From: Azorinus chamasolen
Taxonomy: Eukaryota > Mollusca > Bivalvia > Cardiida > Solecurtidae
Assembly (NCBI GenBank): GCA_963576725.1
Contig: OY755247.1
Span: forward strand, 13,396,534-13,460,533
Length of the DNA stretch: 64,000 bases
Direction of reading: 5' to 3'
A program made the translations under genes and the position numbers. Shown in pieces: positions 30,610 to 40,799 of this stretch. The notes under the pieces were generated by a model. The model was not told the origin of the DNA. It worked only from the letters and a program-made list of their open reading frames with translations, and did not search any database. How positions within the stretch are numbered: position 1 is the first letter of the stretch; the number at the start of each line of letters is the position of its first letter.

Positions 30610-30870
30610 CCCCTTACTTAACAGAGATACCTATTGATGCTATAGGAAACAGAGTAGACACAGATCAGATGACTCCTGTAGGAGTCAACTGATCTAAGGG
30701 TCTGCAATAGCTGTTTGTATTTGGAATAATCAAGATATGATTTTACATTTTCTACAATGATCAAACAATTCCTGTGTTCACGTGTTATTAAATATAATCA
30801 GCTAATTAAGATTCATGATGTCATTACTTCAGACATGACGCTTTCCTTCTTGAATATTCATGTAAGAAAA
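30606..30870 (-). mobile_element. MITE A sharing a TTAA, right end rearranged
   Basis: TTAA-CCCCTTACTTAACAG start, worn palindrome, TGATGTCATTACTTCAGAC spacer repeated in altered form before a unique segment. Confidence 0.6.
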
Positions 30871-30999
30871 TGGCCCTTCCTCCAAGCTTTAGTGAAGGAT
30901 GAGGGGCATTATTGGAGTACTAAGCCGGAGGTCCGCGATTAGTACGCTCAGAATGAAATGCTATTATATACATGTGAAGCCGAAGTCTTACGGGAAACA

Positions 31000-31399
31000 A
31001 TAACTTTAATTAGATTGCTTTGTTATGAAAGCGCATGGGCACATGAATTTTTGGCCATGACAGAATCATATCTACATCATATCATAAGCAAACAGAGCAG
31101 ACCCTGATCAGACGGCTCCTATAGCAGCCTTTTATTCTGGGTCTACAGTAAAACCCCTCTAAACCGGACGTTAAATTTGGTATAACTATCTGTCTTGGAG
31201 ACAGGTGGCAGCTTCATGAAGGTGAAAGTCATGTAGAAAGCTCCTAGAGGAGCTTTCTACATGACTCTCACCCTGCATGAAGCAGCCACCTGCCTAAAAG
31301 TATATAAATTCTTCTCTACTAGAATTCCGGTTTAGAGGGGTTTTACTGTACTCTGTTTGCAAAGGCATAGAAAGGCTTATTTATGGAGGAAAGGGTTAA
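31000..31399 (+). mobile_element. MITE A interrupted by MITE H
   Basis: Without the insert the palindrome reads ..GGGTC-TA-CTCTGTTTGC, exactly the A consensus. Right end GGAGGAAAGGG-TTAA. Confidence 0.85.
31146..31348 (+). mobile_element. MITE H nested in an A palindrome, TA duplication shown
   Basis: CAGTAAAACCCCTCTAAACC ... AGAGGGGTTTTACTG between TA at 31144-31145 and 31349-31350. Palindrome apex AGCTCCTAGAGGAGCT. This is the cleanest proof of H ends and TA target. Confidence 0.95.
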
Positions 31400-31499
31400 T
31401 TAATTGAAGTCCATCTGGTGATAACAAATGACATCATCATGTGCCAGATGCCCTATATATGACCTTTCAACACACTGCAGTAAAACCTCGTTATAATGC

Positions 31500-31940
31500 T
31501 ACAACTTTCCTTCATATAAACACATTTTTCATGCCTTAATGCAAACAGAACAGACCCAGATCAGGTGGCTCCTGTAGGAGTCGTCTAATCAGGGTCTGTT
31601 CCTTTCACTTAACCCTTCACTTGCTGAATTTTAAAATACATTTCTCTTTCTTTACCCATGTCCTGTTGTATAATTACATATATCTTCAATGTGTACAAGC
31701 ATTTCGCTGTGCAATTACTGCTGTGGAGTGCACTGGTTGCACAATCAACTTGTAAATAGTGCAGACCCTGATGAGACAGCTCCTGCAGGAGCTGTCTCAT
31801 CTGGGTCTTCACTACTTACTGGTAGGTATATCGACGCGAATAGCAAGCGAAGGGTTAATTATGAAATTATATAGAAGAATTCCAGTCTTCATATACCATG
31901 TCAGTATTTCTTACATGAATATGCAACAGGGAAAGGATTA
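31500..31940 (-). mobile_element. MITE A interrupted by MITE D
   Basis: Left part ends AGGGTCTGTTCCTTTCAC-TTAA; right part resumes TTAA-TTATGAAATTATATAG, the normal A continuation. A Tigger-like end (GCAGTAAAACCTCGTTATAA, 31481) precedes it. Confidence 0.75.
31609..31858 (+). mobile_element. MITE D nested in MITE A
   Basis: TTAA-CCCTTCACTTGCTGAAT ... AGCAAGCGAAGGG-TTAA. Confidence 0.9.
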
Positions 31941-32041
31941 AAACCCTAATTAAATTCATAATACCTTATAGTTATTATTATATTAGAGGATTTTACACTA
32001 CATGGGAATATCTAATCATCTATGCAAACAGCTGGGATTCA

Positions 32042-32176
32042 CAGAACTCCAGATAAGATGTGCTAATTAAAACATTTCAAGTATAACTTGAGACGATTCT
32101 AGAGTGGTCACAACATAGGGTTTGGTGGAGAAATGACAATTTAGTTTTTGAGTACGCACCATTATCAGTAGCTCTG
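32042..32176 (+). mobile_element. MITE G, left palindrome arm deleted
   Basis: CAGAACTCCAGATAAGATGT start runs straight into GAGACGATTCTAGAGTGG; CATTATCAGTAGCTCTG end intact. Confidence 0.8.
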
Positions 32177-32354
32177 GATTCAGATGAAACACTGTGTAAT
32201 TCTGTGTTCTAGCCAATGTTTTGAAAACGTATGACAGAATAATCTTCTTTGAAAAGACGTTAAGTAGACATCAGCTCGGAGGCATTCTTATGAGTAGCAG
32301 CAAGATGGCGTCTGAATTGATTTTCTAAATATGCATCTTATTTACAGTTCTACA

Positions 32355-32572
32355 TTAACCCATCCCCTCATATTGACGACTCTGTATAAGTAACTTTGTG
32401 AAACCATTGTGATAAATAGAGCATTTGCTCCTACAGAGAAAATGCTCTATTTATCACAATGGTTTCCAACTACAAAATTCTAAAAGTTCCCTTTTCTCTA
32501 GTTAATGCTCCTTTTCGGTAGATTTATTCAAAGAGATTGTATCTAAATATAGCCTATGAGGTAATAGGATAA
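32355..32572 (+). mobile_element. MITE C, full copy
   Basis: TTAA-CCCATCCCCTCATATTG ... TATGAGGTAATAGG-ATAA. Confidence 0.85.
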
Positions 32573-32726
32573 CAGCAAAATTTGACAACCTATACAAACA
32601 GAACCTATAGAAACAGTCTGAATCCAGGTGAGAAAGAAGCATTGCTCTCATCATTGCTTCATCAGGATCTAAACTGTTTGAGATTTCTGCTGACTGCAAC
32701 AAAATGTTAAGAAACATTTCATCCAA

Positions 32727-32940
32727 TCCTTTGAAGTTTTGGGAATGAGTATACCGACATTTGCAAACAGTGTAGACCCAGATGAGAGGGCTCCTAGAGG
32801 AGCCCTCTCATCAGGGTCTGCACCATTTGTCATTAAAAATCCTCTAGCAACTGGTATTCTAACATACTGAATGGACTCTTACATTGAACACTGTTAGGCC
32901 ATTCCACTGCAATTGTTTAACTTTTAGCATTGCTGCAGAT
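32727..32940 (+). mobile_element. MITE F with B-like palindrome
   Basis: TCCTTTGAAGTTTTGGGAAT start and F spacer, but the palindrome core (GATGAGAGGGCTCC) is that of B. Confidence 0.65.
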
Positions 32941-32949
32941 GACAGTTCC

Positions 32950-33162
32950 TTAACATTTTACTCAATGTAAGAAGTTACAAATGACATTATGAATTTTAAT
33001 AAATTTTATTTTTATAATGAACACAGTGATGTTTGGCCATGGTACAAACTGTTTAGCAAACAGAGCAGAGCCCGATCAGACGGCTCCTATAGGAGCCGTC
33101 TGATCAGGGTCTACTCTGTTTGCGAAGGCATAGAAAAACGCATTTATGGAGTAAAGGGTTAA
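32950..33162 (+). mobile_element. MITE A, intact, symmetric palindrome
   Basis: TTAA-CATTTTACTCAATG ... GGAGTAAAGGG-TTAA. Both arms carry the CTGATCAGGG-type base, so the usual T/A mismatch is gone. Confidence 0.8.
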
Positions 33163-33365
33163 ACCTTCACTCTAAGCAATTGTCGTCTGCAAATACTGTT
33201 GTCTGCTTCGATTCTTAAGATACATGTTTTCGCATCTCTTTTCGAAACAACAGTACCCGGGTGTCAAAGAGTGGATCCTGATGAGGCTCCGAGTTTGTCA
33301 ACCTCTCATCTGGATCCAAACTAATTATTCACATAAGTTATCACAAACTTGCTAGTAGTGTGCTG
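33159..33365 (-). mobile_element. MITE E sharing a TTAA
   Basis: TTAA-ACCTTCACTCTAAGC, palindrome AGAGTGGATCCTGATGAG to CTCATCTGGATCC, right end GTAGTGTGCTG. Confidence 0.65.
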
Positions 33366-33662
33366 ATGATTTTATATCCTCACATAATATTACATGTCTA
33401 TAACTTTTCACTTCAAAGCTTCACTTCACATTTAAAACTGACATCTGAGACGTACTTTCAGTATCTATCTCACCAATAAACTGCCTGTGCAAAGAGGGAG
33501 ATCACATCAGTACATTTTATTATCCACCATAATATCTATTCTCAATTTTCACGATTTTCACGTCTATACATCCTCTGTACATTATACTGTCAAGTACTGT
33601 CAACTAAATACAATATTAATACCATCTCAATTTTTTTTTTATTTATGTCTACTTCCATTTTT
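33366..33662. other. Unique AT-rich sequence
   Basis: Part of a 135-codon ORF (33487-33894) runs from here into MITE A and is not credible as a gene. Confidence 0.4.
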
Positions 33663-34022
33663 TAACCCTTTTCTTCCATCATCTCGTCTTTTTTATGTCT
33701 GTGCAAACGGAGTAGACCTAGTTCACAACAACTTCAAGGAGCTGTCTGATCAGGGTCTGCTCTGTTTGTATCTATTAACCCTTTCCTCCATGAATATTAA
33801 CATAAGACATAATGACATCATAAATATTAATTGGATTAATTTTATAATGGCATGTGAACATCTTGGCATTTTTGGCCATGGCAGAAACTGTTGAATCATA
33901 TCTATATTATTTCATAAGCAAACAGAGCAGACCCTGATCAGACGGCACCTACAGGTGTCGTCTGATCAGGGTCTACTCTGTTTGCAAAGATGCAGAAAGG
34001 CATAATTATGGAGTAAGTTTAA
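33663..34022 (+). mobile_element. MITE A fragment plus full MITE A
   Basis: Fragment 33663-33770; full copy 33775-34022 (TTAA-CCCTTTCCTCCATGAAT ... GGAGTAAG-TTTAA) with a symmetric palindrome (apex GGCACCTACAGGTGTC). Confidence 0.8.
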
Positions 34023-34103
34023 CCTGATAGCTATGGCAGTTAAAATTTCCATATTTTTAAATATACATGTATATCATTACTCATGAGTGGAGTCTGATAT
34101 GAT

Positions 34104-34303
34104 CAGAGCACAAGATAAGATGGGTAAATTCAATCATTTTCAGCAAGAACTTTATTTCTCAACCAAACCCTATATTGTGACCACTCTTTAGAATCGTCTC
34201 TTTGAGACGATTCTAAAGACTGGTCACAGTGTAGGGTTTGGTGGAGAAATGACGATTTTAGTACATGTATTTGGTTCCGCACCTTTATCTGTTACTAAGC
34301 TCT
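34104..34303 (+). mobile_element. MITE G, full copy
   Basis: CAGAGCACAAGATAAGATGG ... CACCTTTATCTGTTACTAAG; near-perfect palindrome. Confidence 0.8.
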
Positions 34304-34551
34304 ACATAAATATTCATGAAGTAAATCGTTTAGCGACAGCGGTCTTCCATTTTGCATTGCAAAAAGAATGTTCTACAGTTTCAAATCAAATGAAACACAA
34401 AGTTACTTGGCTTCTGAAAAGTTATTTAGCATTTTTGGTGGAAAAATAAAGGAGCCATTATCAAAAACATTTTAATCTATGTGTCTTATGTAATTCTCTG
34501 AAAACTAATAATCTTCCAAACGATATGTTGATGGCAAAAAAAAAAAAATTA
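34304..34551. other. Unique sequence
   Basis: TTTTGGTGGAAAAATAAAGG (34431) may be a G scrap; otherwise nothing. Confidence 0.4.
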
Positions 34552-34885
34552 AGATTAATTAATCATGAATATTCATATCAGAAATAATGACAAAAAGATT
34601 TTAATTAACTTCATTTTTATAATTGCATAAAAACAAATCAATGTTTAGCCATGGCAGAAACCATAGAAACCATCAGTATCCATGCTTATAAAACTTTTTA
34701 GTTGAGTCTGAGTTCATTCTCAAGTTTTTGATTGGTCAGATTTGAGCCTTGGGCTCAAATCTGACCAATCAAAAGCTTGAGAACAAAGAAGACCCTAATA
34801 AAATGGCTTCTACAAGAGCCATATGATCTGGGTCTTCTCTGTTTGCCAAGGCATGAAAATGCGTTTCTATGAGGTAATAGGTTAA
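34552..34885 (+). mobile_element. MITE A interrupted by incomplete foldback I
   Basis: A spacer to GAAACCATC (34670), then foldback I (about 34676-34792: ATGCTTATAAAACTTTTTAG, apex GAGCCTTGGGCTC), then the A palindrome resumes at AACAAAGAAGACCC. Right end GAGGTAATAGG-TTAA is C-like. Confidence 0.7.
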
Positions 34886-35152
34886 GTAGAATCTGTCAAG
34901 TTTCAAAAGCAATATCCCATCATGCTCAACAATGTTTTCGAAACTCGCAAGTGCCATTTTTCCTGTGCCACTACTCAAATGGATAACAAAGTCTCAATAA
35001 CTTCCTCACACACGCACTCTCTTGTGGCTCACCTTGCCAAATGCACACAATTGGAAGTCATCGTACAATTGATTCCTTCTAAACGTTCTCCCTACCTCTG
35101 TGTTTATATGATCAATACTTTTTGCTCTTTCTCTCACAGCAAACATATCTTT
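34886..35152. other. Unique sequence
   Basis: Overlapping short ORFs on both strands; no splice-bounded exon seen. Confidence 0.4.
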
Positions 35153-35310
35153 CCTTAATTCCCTTTTCTCCATAAATACGCCTTTCTATGCCTTTGCAGA
35201 GTAGACCCAGATCAGACAACTCCTGTAGGAGTCATATGATGAGAGTCTGCTCTGTTTGCATATGAAATTATAATGAACCCAACTCTATTTAGAGTTTCTG
35301 CCAATATCAA
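35153..35310 (-). mobile_element. MITE A, right part lost
   Basis: TTAATTCCCTTTTCTCCATA start and worn palindrome. Confidence 0.6.
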
Positions 35311-35365
35311 TGAAGGAAGGGCATTTAGTCTGCTGTAAATATAATGTCTCTTAAAATTTAGATCT

Positions 35366-35557
35366 CCGAGGTCCAGATAAAATGTGTTAATTTCAACGTT
35401 TTCAAGAATAGCTGCTTCATTTCTCCACCAAACCCTCTACTGTGACCAGTCTTTAGAATCGTCTCTGTGAGACAATTCTAAAGAGTGGTCACATTATAGT
35501 GTTTGATGGAGAACTGATGATTTAAGTATTTGGGTACGCACCTCTATCTGTAGCTCC
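35366..35557 (+). mobile_element. MITE G, full copy
   Basis: CGAGGTCCAGATAAAATGTG ... GCACCTCTATCTGTAGCTC. Confidence 0.8.
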
Positions 35558-35581
35558 AGATCTGATATAATTTTAACTACT

Positions 35582-35810
35582 TTAACCCATTCCCTCATAT
35601 TGATGACTTCTGACGACTCTGTAAAAGTCTATTTGTGAAACCATTGTGATAAATAGAGCATTTGCTCCTATAGGAACAAATGCTCTATCTATCACAATGG
35701 TTTCAAACTACAAAATTCTAAAAAAAATATTTTCTCTAGTTAATGCTCTTTTTTGGTAGATTTCTTCAAAGAGGCTGTATCTGAAAATAGCCTATGAGGT
35801 AATGGGTTAA
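35582..35810 (+). mobile_element. MITE C, intact
   Basis: TTAA-CCCATTCCCTCATATTG ... GAGGTAATGGG-TTAA. A worn E palindrome follows (35820-35925). Confidence 0.9.
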
Positions 35811-35929
35811 ATGCAATGATGATCCAAAACAGTTTTGGATTCTGATGAGCCTCTGACTTACTTGGCGTAACATCTGGATCTAAGCTGTTTGCAAATGTGA
35901 ATCAGATCACGGTTAGTTAGTTGAATATA

Positions 35930-36458
35930 TGGGCTATGCCAACCATTGGTACATGTAGAGATTCAGTGGTACATGAAAGAGATTCTCGAGATATATAATT
36001 TCCTTTCATGCCTTTTTAGAACATTGTGTTTGGTTTGGCTTTTGTTCTTCATCGTTTGCAAATATTCCAAAGCATTGTGTATAAGCCACTAACTTGTGGC
36101 GTAAAAATGCACAGACTGGCAGCCACTTTTCATCTCCATTTCAGATTTTTATTATGGTGAACATTTGAGCTCATCTCATGGCTGGCCTTCGTTTTCCTTA
36201 TATCATACTTTTTTCAAACACTTCTGAAAACTAGTTAACCTATTTTGGGGCTCTCCTTCAGACAAGTTTATGTTTTATGTTTATGCCCATGAGATCAAGT
36301 TTTTCTAGGTGTTTTTTTTTTTTTAAAAAAGTACAATTGATAGGAAAGCTGAAGACCAGCTGGAGTTAGAGCTTTTAAATTCCCACAGTATGCATTAGTA
36401 TAATGTTTGAAGGAGTAGTTTGATCGAAGTCTACACTAATTTAATCTATTAGTCTAAT
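35930..36458. other. Unique sequence
   Basis: About 500 bp with no recognised repeat or gene. Confidence 0.4.
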
Positions 36459-36645
36459 TTAACCCTTAATTCATTGTTCAGTATTCATGTAAGAAATAAT
36501 CATAATATCATGAATATTTATTAGCTGAAATTTTATAATGTGAACTTTTCAAGGAAACAGAGCAGACCCTGATCAGATGGCTCCTATATATAGTCTATTC
36601 TGTTTGCAAATACGTGAAAAGGCGTTTATATGAGGGAAAGGTTAA
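36459..36645 (+). mobile_element. MITE A, right palindrome arm lost
   Basis: TTAA-CCCTTAATTCATTGTTC ... ATATGAGGGAAAGG-TTAA. Confidence 0.8.
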
Positions 36646-36820
36646 TGTTATCAAAATGGTGCCAAATTGATTTGTTCAATTTCCAAATCAGTGAGGAGAG
36701 TTTTGGTGTCCGAATATTAAGGATAATTACCGTACACTGGTTTACCAATGACAGTTAAATTGCTTCCTGCTAAACTGATGGGTAAGCAATTTTTTCTCTT
36801 TGACAATTAAATATACTTAC

Positions 36821-36913
36821 CGACTCATAAACATTAGCCTTAGGGACAGCACTATTGAGCAACCAGTCCCAGACAATTGTATCTTCTTGTTCTTTTGAGA
36901 CAAAGTTAGAGCA
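36821..36913 (-). CDS. Candidate internal coding exon, unidentified
   Basis: Minus strand: donor GAGTCG|GTAAGTAT matches the consensus through GTAAGT. Upstream, 31 codons are open to an acceptor AG (AACATATCAATCAAAAG) with a plausible TTAAC branch site but a weak pyrimidine tract. The peptide (CSNFVSKEQEDTIVWDWLLN, then SAVPKANVYES) is charged and tryptophan-containing, unlike translations of the AT-rich surroundings. A second frame is also open, so the frame is not certain. Exon 93 bp, phase 0-0. I do not recognise the family. It lies in a MITE-free stretch (36646-37040) and on the same strand as the 2656-2798 candidate. Confidence 0.4.
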
Positions 36914-37044
36914 CTTTTGATTGATATGTTAATAATAAAGGCAGACACATACACCCGAAGCATGAAACAAATCAGCCTCAGAAAATACCGAATCCAATCA
37001 AAGTTTGCTACAAACAAATCTTTAACATTTAACTTATAGAAACA

Positions 37045-37170
37045 CCTACGAACAGAGTAGACCAATCAGAGGGCTCCTGTAGGAGCTGTGTGATCAGTGT
37101 CTATTCTGTTTGCTTATGAAATAATAATGTGATTCTACAGTTTCTGCCATGGCCAAAAGCTCCTTTGTTC
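37045..37170 (-). mobile_element. MITE A fragment
   Basis: Worn palindrome and GATTCTACAGTTTCTGCCAT spacer; ends lost. Confidence 0.55.
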
Positions 37171-37221
37171 AGCTAAGCCATAGAACAGTTTTTTTGGTTC
37201 CATATCATTTCACCATTGTTT

Positions 37222-37668
37222 TTAACCCTTTTCTCGATGAATATTCATGTTCCGTAAGAAATAATGACATGATGAGTATTAACCATTCGCTTGCTGAATT
37301 TTAAAACACATTTCTCCTTCTTTACCCAAACCCTGTTGTATAATTACATACATCTTCACTGTGTACTTCGCTGTGCAATCACTGCTGTGGAGTGCACTGG
37401 TTGCACACTCACTTTGTAAATATTGTAGACCCTGATGAGACAGCTCCTGCAGGAGCTGTCTCATCTGGGTCTTCACTATTTACAGGTAGGTATATTGACG
37501 TGAATACAAGCGATGGGTTAATTTTTATATTGGTAAATGAAGACAGGAATTTTTGGTTAGAGCAGAAATGGTAGAATCAAATCTATATTATTTTATAAGC
37601 AAACAGAGCAGACCCTGGGTCCACTTTGTAAAGGCGTAGAATGGCATATTTATGGAGTAAATATTTAA
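37222..37668 (+). mobile_element. MITE A interrupted by MITE D
   Basis: TTAA-CCCTTTTCTCGATG; the D insert splits the spacer (..GAGTA-TTAA / TTAA-TTTTTATATTGG..); most of the palindrome is deleted; right end GGAGTAAATA-TTTAA. Confidence 0.75.
37279..37521 (+). mobile_element. MITE D nested in MITE A
   Basis: TTAA-CCATTCGCTTGCTGAAT ... CAAGCGATGGG-TTAA; complete palindrome. Confidence 0.9.
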
Positions 37669-37694
37669 TTATTATTATTAGAACAATTTCAATA

Positions 37695-38230
37695 TCATTT
37701 TGTTTTTATTCGATCTACATCAATATTGGGGGGTTTTAACGATCTATATATTTCATCATTGTTTATTTGTTTCTGCTGGATCTATTTCAACATTGTCATT
37801 TATATATTTTCATCGGATCTATTTCACTATTGTTTCAATTGGGTCTATTTTCACCATTGTTTACTTGTTTTCACTGCATCTATTTCAACATTGTCATTTA
37901 TATGTTTTTATTGGATCTATTTCACCATTGTTTGATTGTTTTTATTGGATCTATTTCACCATTGTTTATTTGTTTTAATTTACTGGATCTATTTTGCTAT
38001 TGTTTATTTGTTTTTATTGGATCTCTTTCAACATTGTCGTTTATGTATTTTCATTGGATCTATTTCACCATTGTTTGTTTAATTGTTTTTATTGGATCTA
38101 TTTCAACATTGTAAGTTAAACTGTTTTAATTAGATCTATTTCATCATGGTTTCATTGCTTTGAATGGTTTCATTTTGTAAAACTGTACAGTTGTTTTTAT
38201 TGGATTTATTTCACCATTCTTTTCATTCAT
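37695..38230 (+). repeat. AT-rich minisatellite
   Basis: Irregular ~34- and ~51-bp units built on TTGGATCTATTTCACCATTG and TTGTTTTTATTGG. Reading frames of 70-115 codons here are repetitive (SISTLSF, FIGSIS) and not genes. Confidence 0.85.
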
Positions 38231-38561
38231 TTTTTTAAAATCCATTTTACCACTGTTATCTTGAATCCATTTAACTGGTGTTTTGTTATTTTTATTGGAA
38301 CAATTTTGCCAATATTTGCTGCAGGTATCTTTTGGATCTGTTTCAACATTATGAAAATTTCGAGTGGAAGTTCTGTTACATGCTTTAAGACATCTTCTAC
38401 ATGACATTAACATTTGTTGTACAACATCCAGAACATATATACATGTCAAGATAACGCTGACGGGCCAAGGACTTCTCTTACCCTGTCAATGCCGAATATT
38501 CAAAGTGGTAAAGGCCCTCACTGATGGACTATACACTACATTCCATAATTATGGAAGACTT
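38231..38561. other. Unique sequence
   Basis: Minus-strand ORF 38144-38449 starts here but runs into the minisatellite; no splice bounds seen. Confidence 0.35.
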
Positions 38562-38625
38562 TAAACCCTTTCCATCATATCTTTTCACACATCTGCAAAC
38601 AGAGTATACCCAGATCAGACGGGCT
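38562..38625 (-). mobile_element. MITE A end fragment
   Basis: TTTAAACCCTTTCCATCATA with the first third of the palindrome. Confidence 0.55.
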
Positions 38626-38769
38626 CACGAGCTTGATCGAATCAGAAGAAAGTCAAAGTTGAACTAGATCCAAATTTAAGCAGACATTTTTTTTTTTACA
38701 ATGGGATAAGGGGTTTAATGCTGACAGTTACCTTAAGAAAATTTCAGAGGCAGAAAAAATATAACATAA

Positions 38770-38975
38770 CAGTCAAACCTTTATAAACCGGAATTCTAGA
38801 AAAGAAGAATTTAGATAATTTAAGACGGGTAACTGTTTCATGCAGGGTGAAAGTCATGCAGAAAGCTCCTTGAGGAGCTTTCTGCATGACTTTCACCCTG
38901 CATTAAGCTGCCACCAGTCTCAAAGGTCGATATTTAAATACTAATCTGAACATACGGTTTAGACGGGTTTTACTG
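38770..38975 (+). mobile_element. MITE H, full copy
   Basis: CAGTCAAACCTTTATAAACC ... TAGACGGGTTTTACTG-TA; perfect palindrome GCAGGGTGAAAGTCATGCAG around GCTCCTTGAGGAGC. Confidence 0.9.
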
Positions 38976-39319
38976 TACTTTATGATCCCTTATTCAAATG
39001 ATCATACAATCAAAATTAGTCAACAGTTAATTTACGACTGTCATTACTATCCACTTAGCCAAAATTATCAACTAGCATGCGACAATTTATTTTAGCATCA
39101 AAGGACAGAAATTATCGTAAATTCGAACATACACAATTGCAACTACAAAGTATGATCTTTAGTAAAATCAGCAAATATTTAGGTCCATATTTCAGTTGCC
39201 TTGCATTTCCTTCCAAAAACACAATCGGAGTGTAACACATCTTCCATCCTGACAAGAAGCCAAGTGTTATTGCAAACAGAACAATGCAGAACCAAACCAG
39301 TCACCTCATTATACAGTGA
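38976..39319. other. Unique sequence
   Basis: No feature recognised. Confidence 0.4.
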
Positions 39320-39553
39320 TTAACCCTTTCCTCCAGGAGTATTCTTGTAAGAAACAATGACGTCATGAATATCAATTCAATTAATTTGTTATAATAGCAA
39401 ATGGACACAGGAATTTATGTCCATGGACGAAACTGTAGAATCATACCTATATTATATTATTACCCAACAGAGCAGACCATGATCAGACGGCTGATCTGGT
39501 TCTACTCTGTTTGCAAAGGTGTAGAAAGGAGTATTTATGGAGTAAAGGGTTAA
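39320..39553 (+). mobile_element. MITE A, apex deleted
   Basis: TTAA-CCCTTTCCTCCAGGAG ... GGAGTAAAGGG-TTAA; the palindrome is shortened to CAGACGGCTGATCTGG. Confidence 0.85.
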
Positions 39554-39659
39554 TCAGGATCCATACTGTCACTAATCAGCAACATCAATAATTGTCTGAT
39601 AATATTGTCAGAGTGTAGATTCTGATCACATATAATAATAGTGTTCAAAGGCAGTCACG

Positions 39660-39892
39660 TTAAGCCTTAAGGTCATGAATATTTATGCGAGAAATAATGA
39701 TTGTCATGAACATAAATTGGATGAATCTTATTCACTCCAAGAGAACACAAGAATTTCTGGTCATGACAGAAACAGTAGTATCAGATTTATATTACTCCAT
39801 AAGCAAACAGAGCAGACACTGATCAGACGGTTCCTACAGGAGCCATCTGGCATCGGTCTACTCTGTTTGAAAAGGCGTAAAAAGGCCTTAAA
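39660..39892 (+). mobile_element. MITE A, full-length, worn
   Basis: TTAA-GCCTTAAGGTCATGAAT ... GTAAAAAGGCC-TTAA. Confidence 0.7.
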
Positions 39893-39998
39893 TCAGGTAT
39901 CTGGTCTAAACTGTTTGCAAATTACCTAAATGCACCAAGAACACTCCAGATAAATGGATTGTTGCAGATGCAAACTTATTTCTGAATCGAAGCCATAA

Positions 39999-40197
39999 CA
40001 GAGGTCCTGATAAGATGCATATACATGTAATAAAACATTTTCAGAAATAACTTCTTAATTTCTCCACCAAACCCTATGTTGTGACCACTCTTTAGAATCG
40101 TCTCAAAGAGACGATTCTAAAGAGTGGTCACAACATAGGGTTTGATGGAGAATAGAAAAATTTAGTACTTGAGCATGCACCTTTATCTGTTGCTCTG
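39999..40197 (+). mobile_element. MITE G, intact with perfect palindrome
   Basis: CAGAGGTCCTGATAAGATGC ... ACCTTTATCTGTTGCTCTG. Arms of ~35 bp (40069-40142) are fully complementary around TCTCAAAGAGA. Confidence 0.9.
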
Positions 40198-40221
40198 AAT
40201 GATAGGTAATTATCTGTCTCT

Positions 40222-40600
40222 TTAACCCATTACTCCATATACTGCTTATGGTATATACAGTAGAACCCCGCTAATGCGACCACTTAATGAATAAACATGG
40301 TGCCTTTATAAGCAGGTGGTTGCTTAATGCAGGACAAAAGTAATGCAGAAAGTTCCTCTAGGAGCTTTCTGCATTACTTTTGTCCTGCATTAAGCTACCA
40401 CCTGCATCTAGCACCCAGAATTATACCTCTTTTAGGTAGCGGAATTTTACTGTAGTATAGATAAGATTCTACAATTTCTGCCAAAGCTAAAACATCCTGC
40501 GTATAATATATATTATAATTATGCTATTATAAAATTTCAGTTAATAAATATTCATGATGTCATTATTTCTTACATGAATATTAAACAGAGAAAGGGTTAA
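40222..40600 (-). mobile_element. MITE A whose palindrome is replaced by MITE H
   Basis: TTAA-CCCATTACTCCATATA ... ACAGAGAAAGGG-TTAA. The A palindrome is absent; an H copy stands at that place. Confidence 0.8.
40258..40452 (+). mobile_element. MITE H variant nested in MITE A
   Basis: TA-CAGTAGAACCCCGCTAATG ... GGAATTTTACTG-TA (TA 40256-40257; 40453-40454). Nearly perfect palindrome TTAATGCAGGACAAAAGTAA; GCGACC subtype like 2921. Confidence 0.9.
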
Positions 40601-40630
40601 GAGAAGATTTAAGTATTGTCTACTACAGAC

Positions 40631-40786
40631 TTACTGAGCTTCAGCCTCAAACTCAGCTTCCTTTTTCTTTTCAGCATGTTGGACCTTGTGATCAAGCTGC
40701 TTACGCTCGCCACCTACCCTCCTTGGCCTCTGGAGTGATAGCTGCAGTGTTTGTCCTTGAGATCTATCCCCAGCGATCCCTGACCC
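40631..40786 (-). CDS. Candidate C-terminal or internal exon, unidentified
   Basis: A G+C-rich segment in AT-rich DNA. The minus-strand frame is open for 52 codons and ends KKKEAEFEAEAQ-stop, a charged Lys/Glu tail after KQLDHKVQHAE. The stop overlaps a perfect donor (CA|GTAAGT), so the frame may instead splice on. There is no start codon and no convincing acceptor. An alternative frame upstream (ITPEAKEGRW) suggests a possible frameshift near the GGAGGG run at about 40718, as in a decaying retrocopy. Not identified. Confidence 0.35.
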   Translation of the reverse strand, partial: GSGIAGDRSQGQTLQLSLQRPRRVGGERKQLDHKVQHAEKKKEAEFEAEAQ

Positions 40787-40799
40787 CTATGTCCACCGT

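Noticed and set aside
31689..31874. ORFs containing DPDETAPAGAV, DPDQTAP or similar, found at many places
   Set aside because: They translate the A, B, D and E palindromes, which are open in several frames. The same peptides recur wherever the MITE occurs, so they are repeat artefacts and would contaminate gene predictions.
33487..33894. 135-codon ORF
   Set aside because: It crosses from unique AT-rich DNA into two MITE A copies; the second half is MITE translation.
36821..36913. DEP domain, from VWDWLLN
   Set aside because: Only a six-residue resemblance; the rest of the domain pattern is absent and the frame is not certain.
37700..38114. Overlapping 69-115-codon hydrophobic ORFs
   Set aside because: They translate the TTGGATCTATTTCACC minisatellite in three frames; not membrane proteins.
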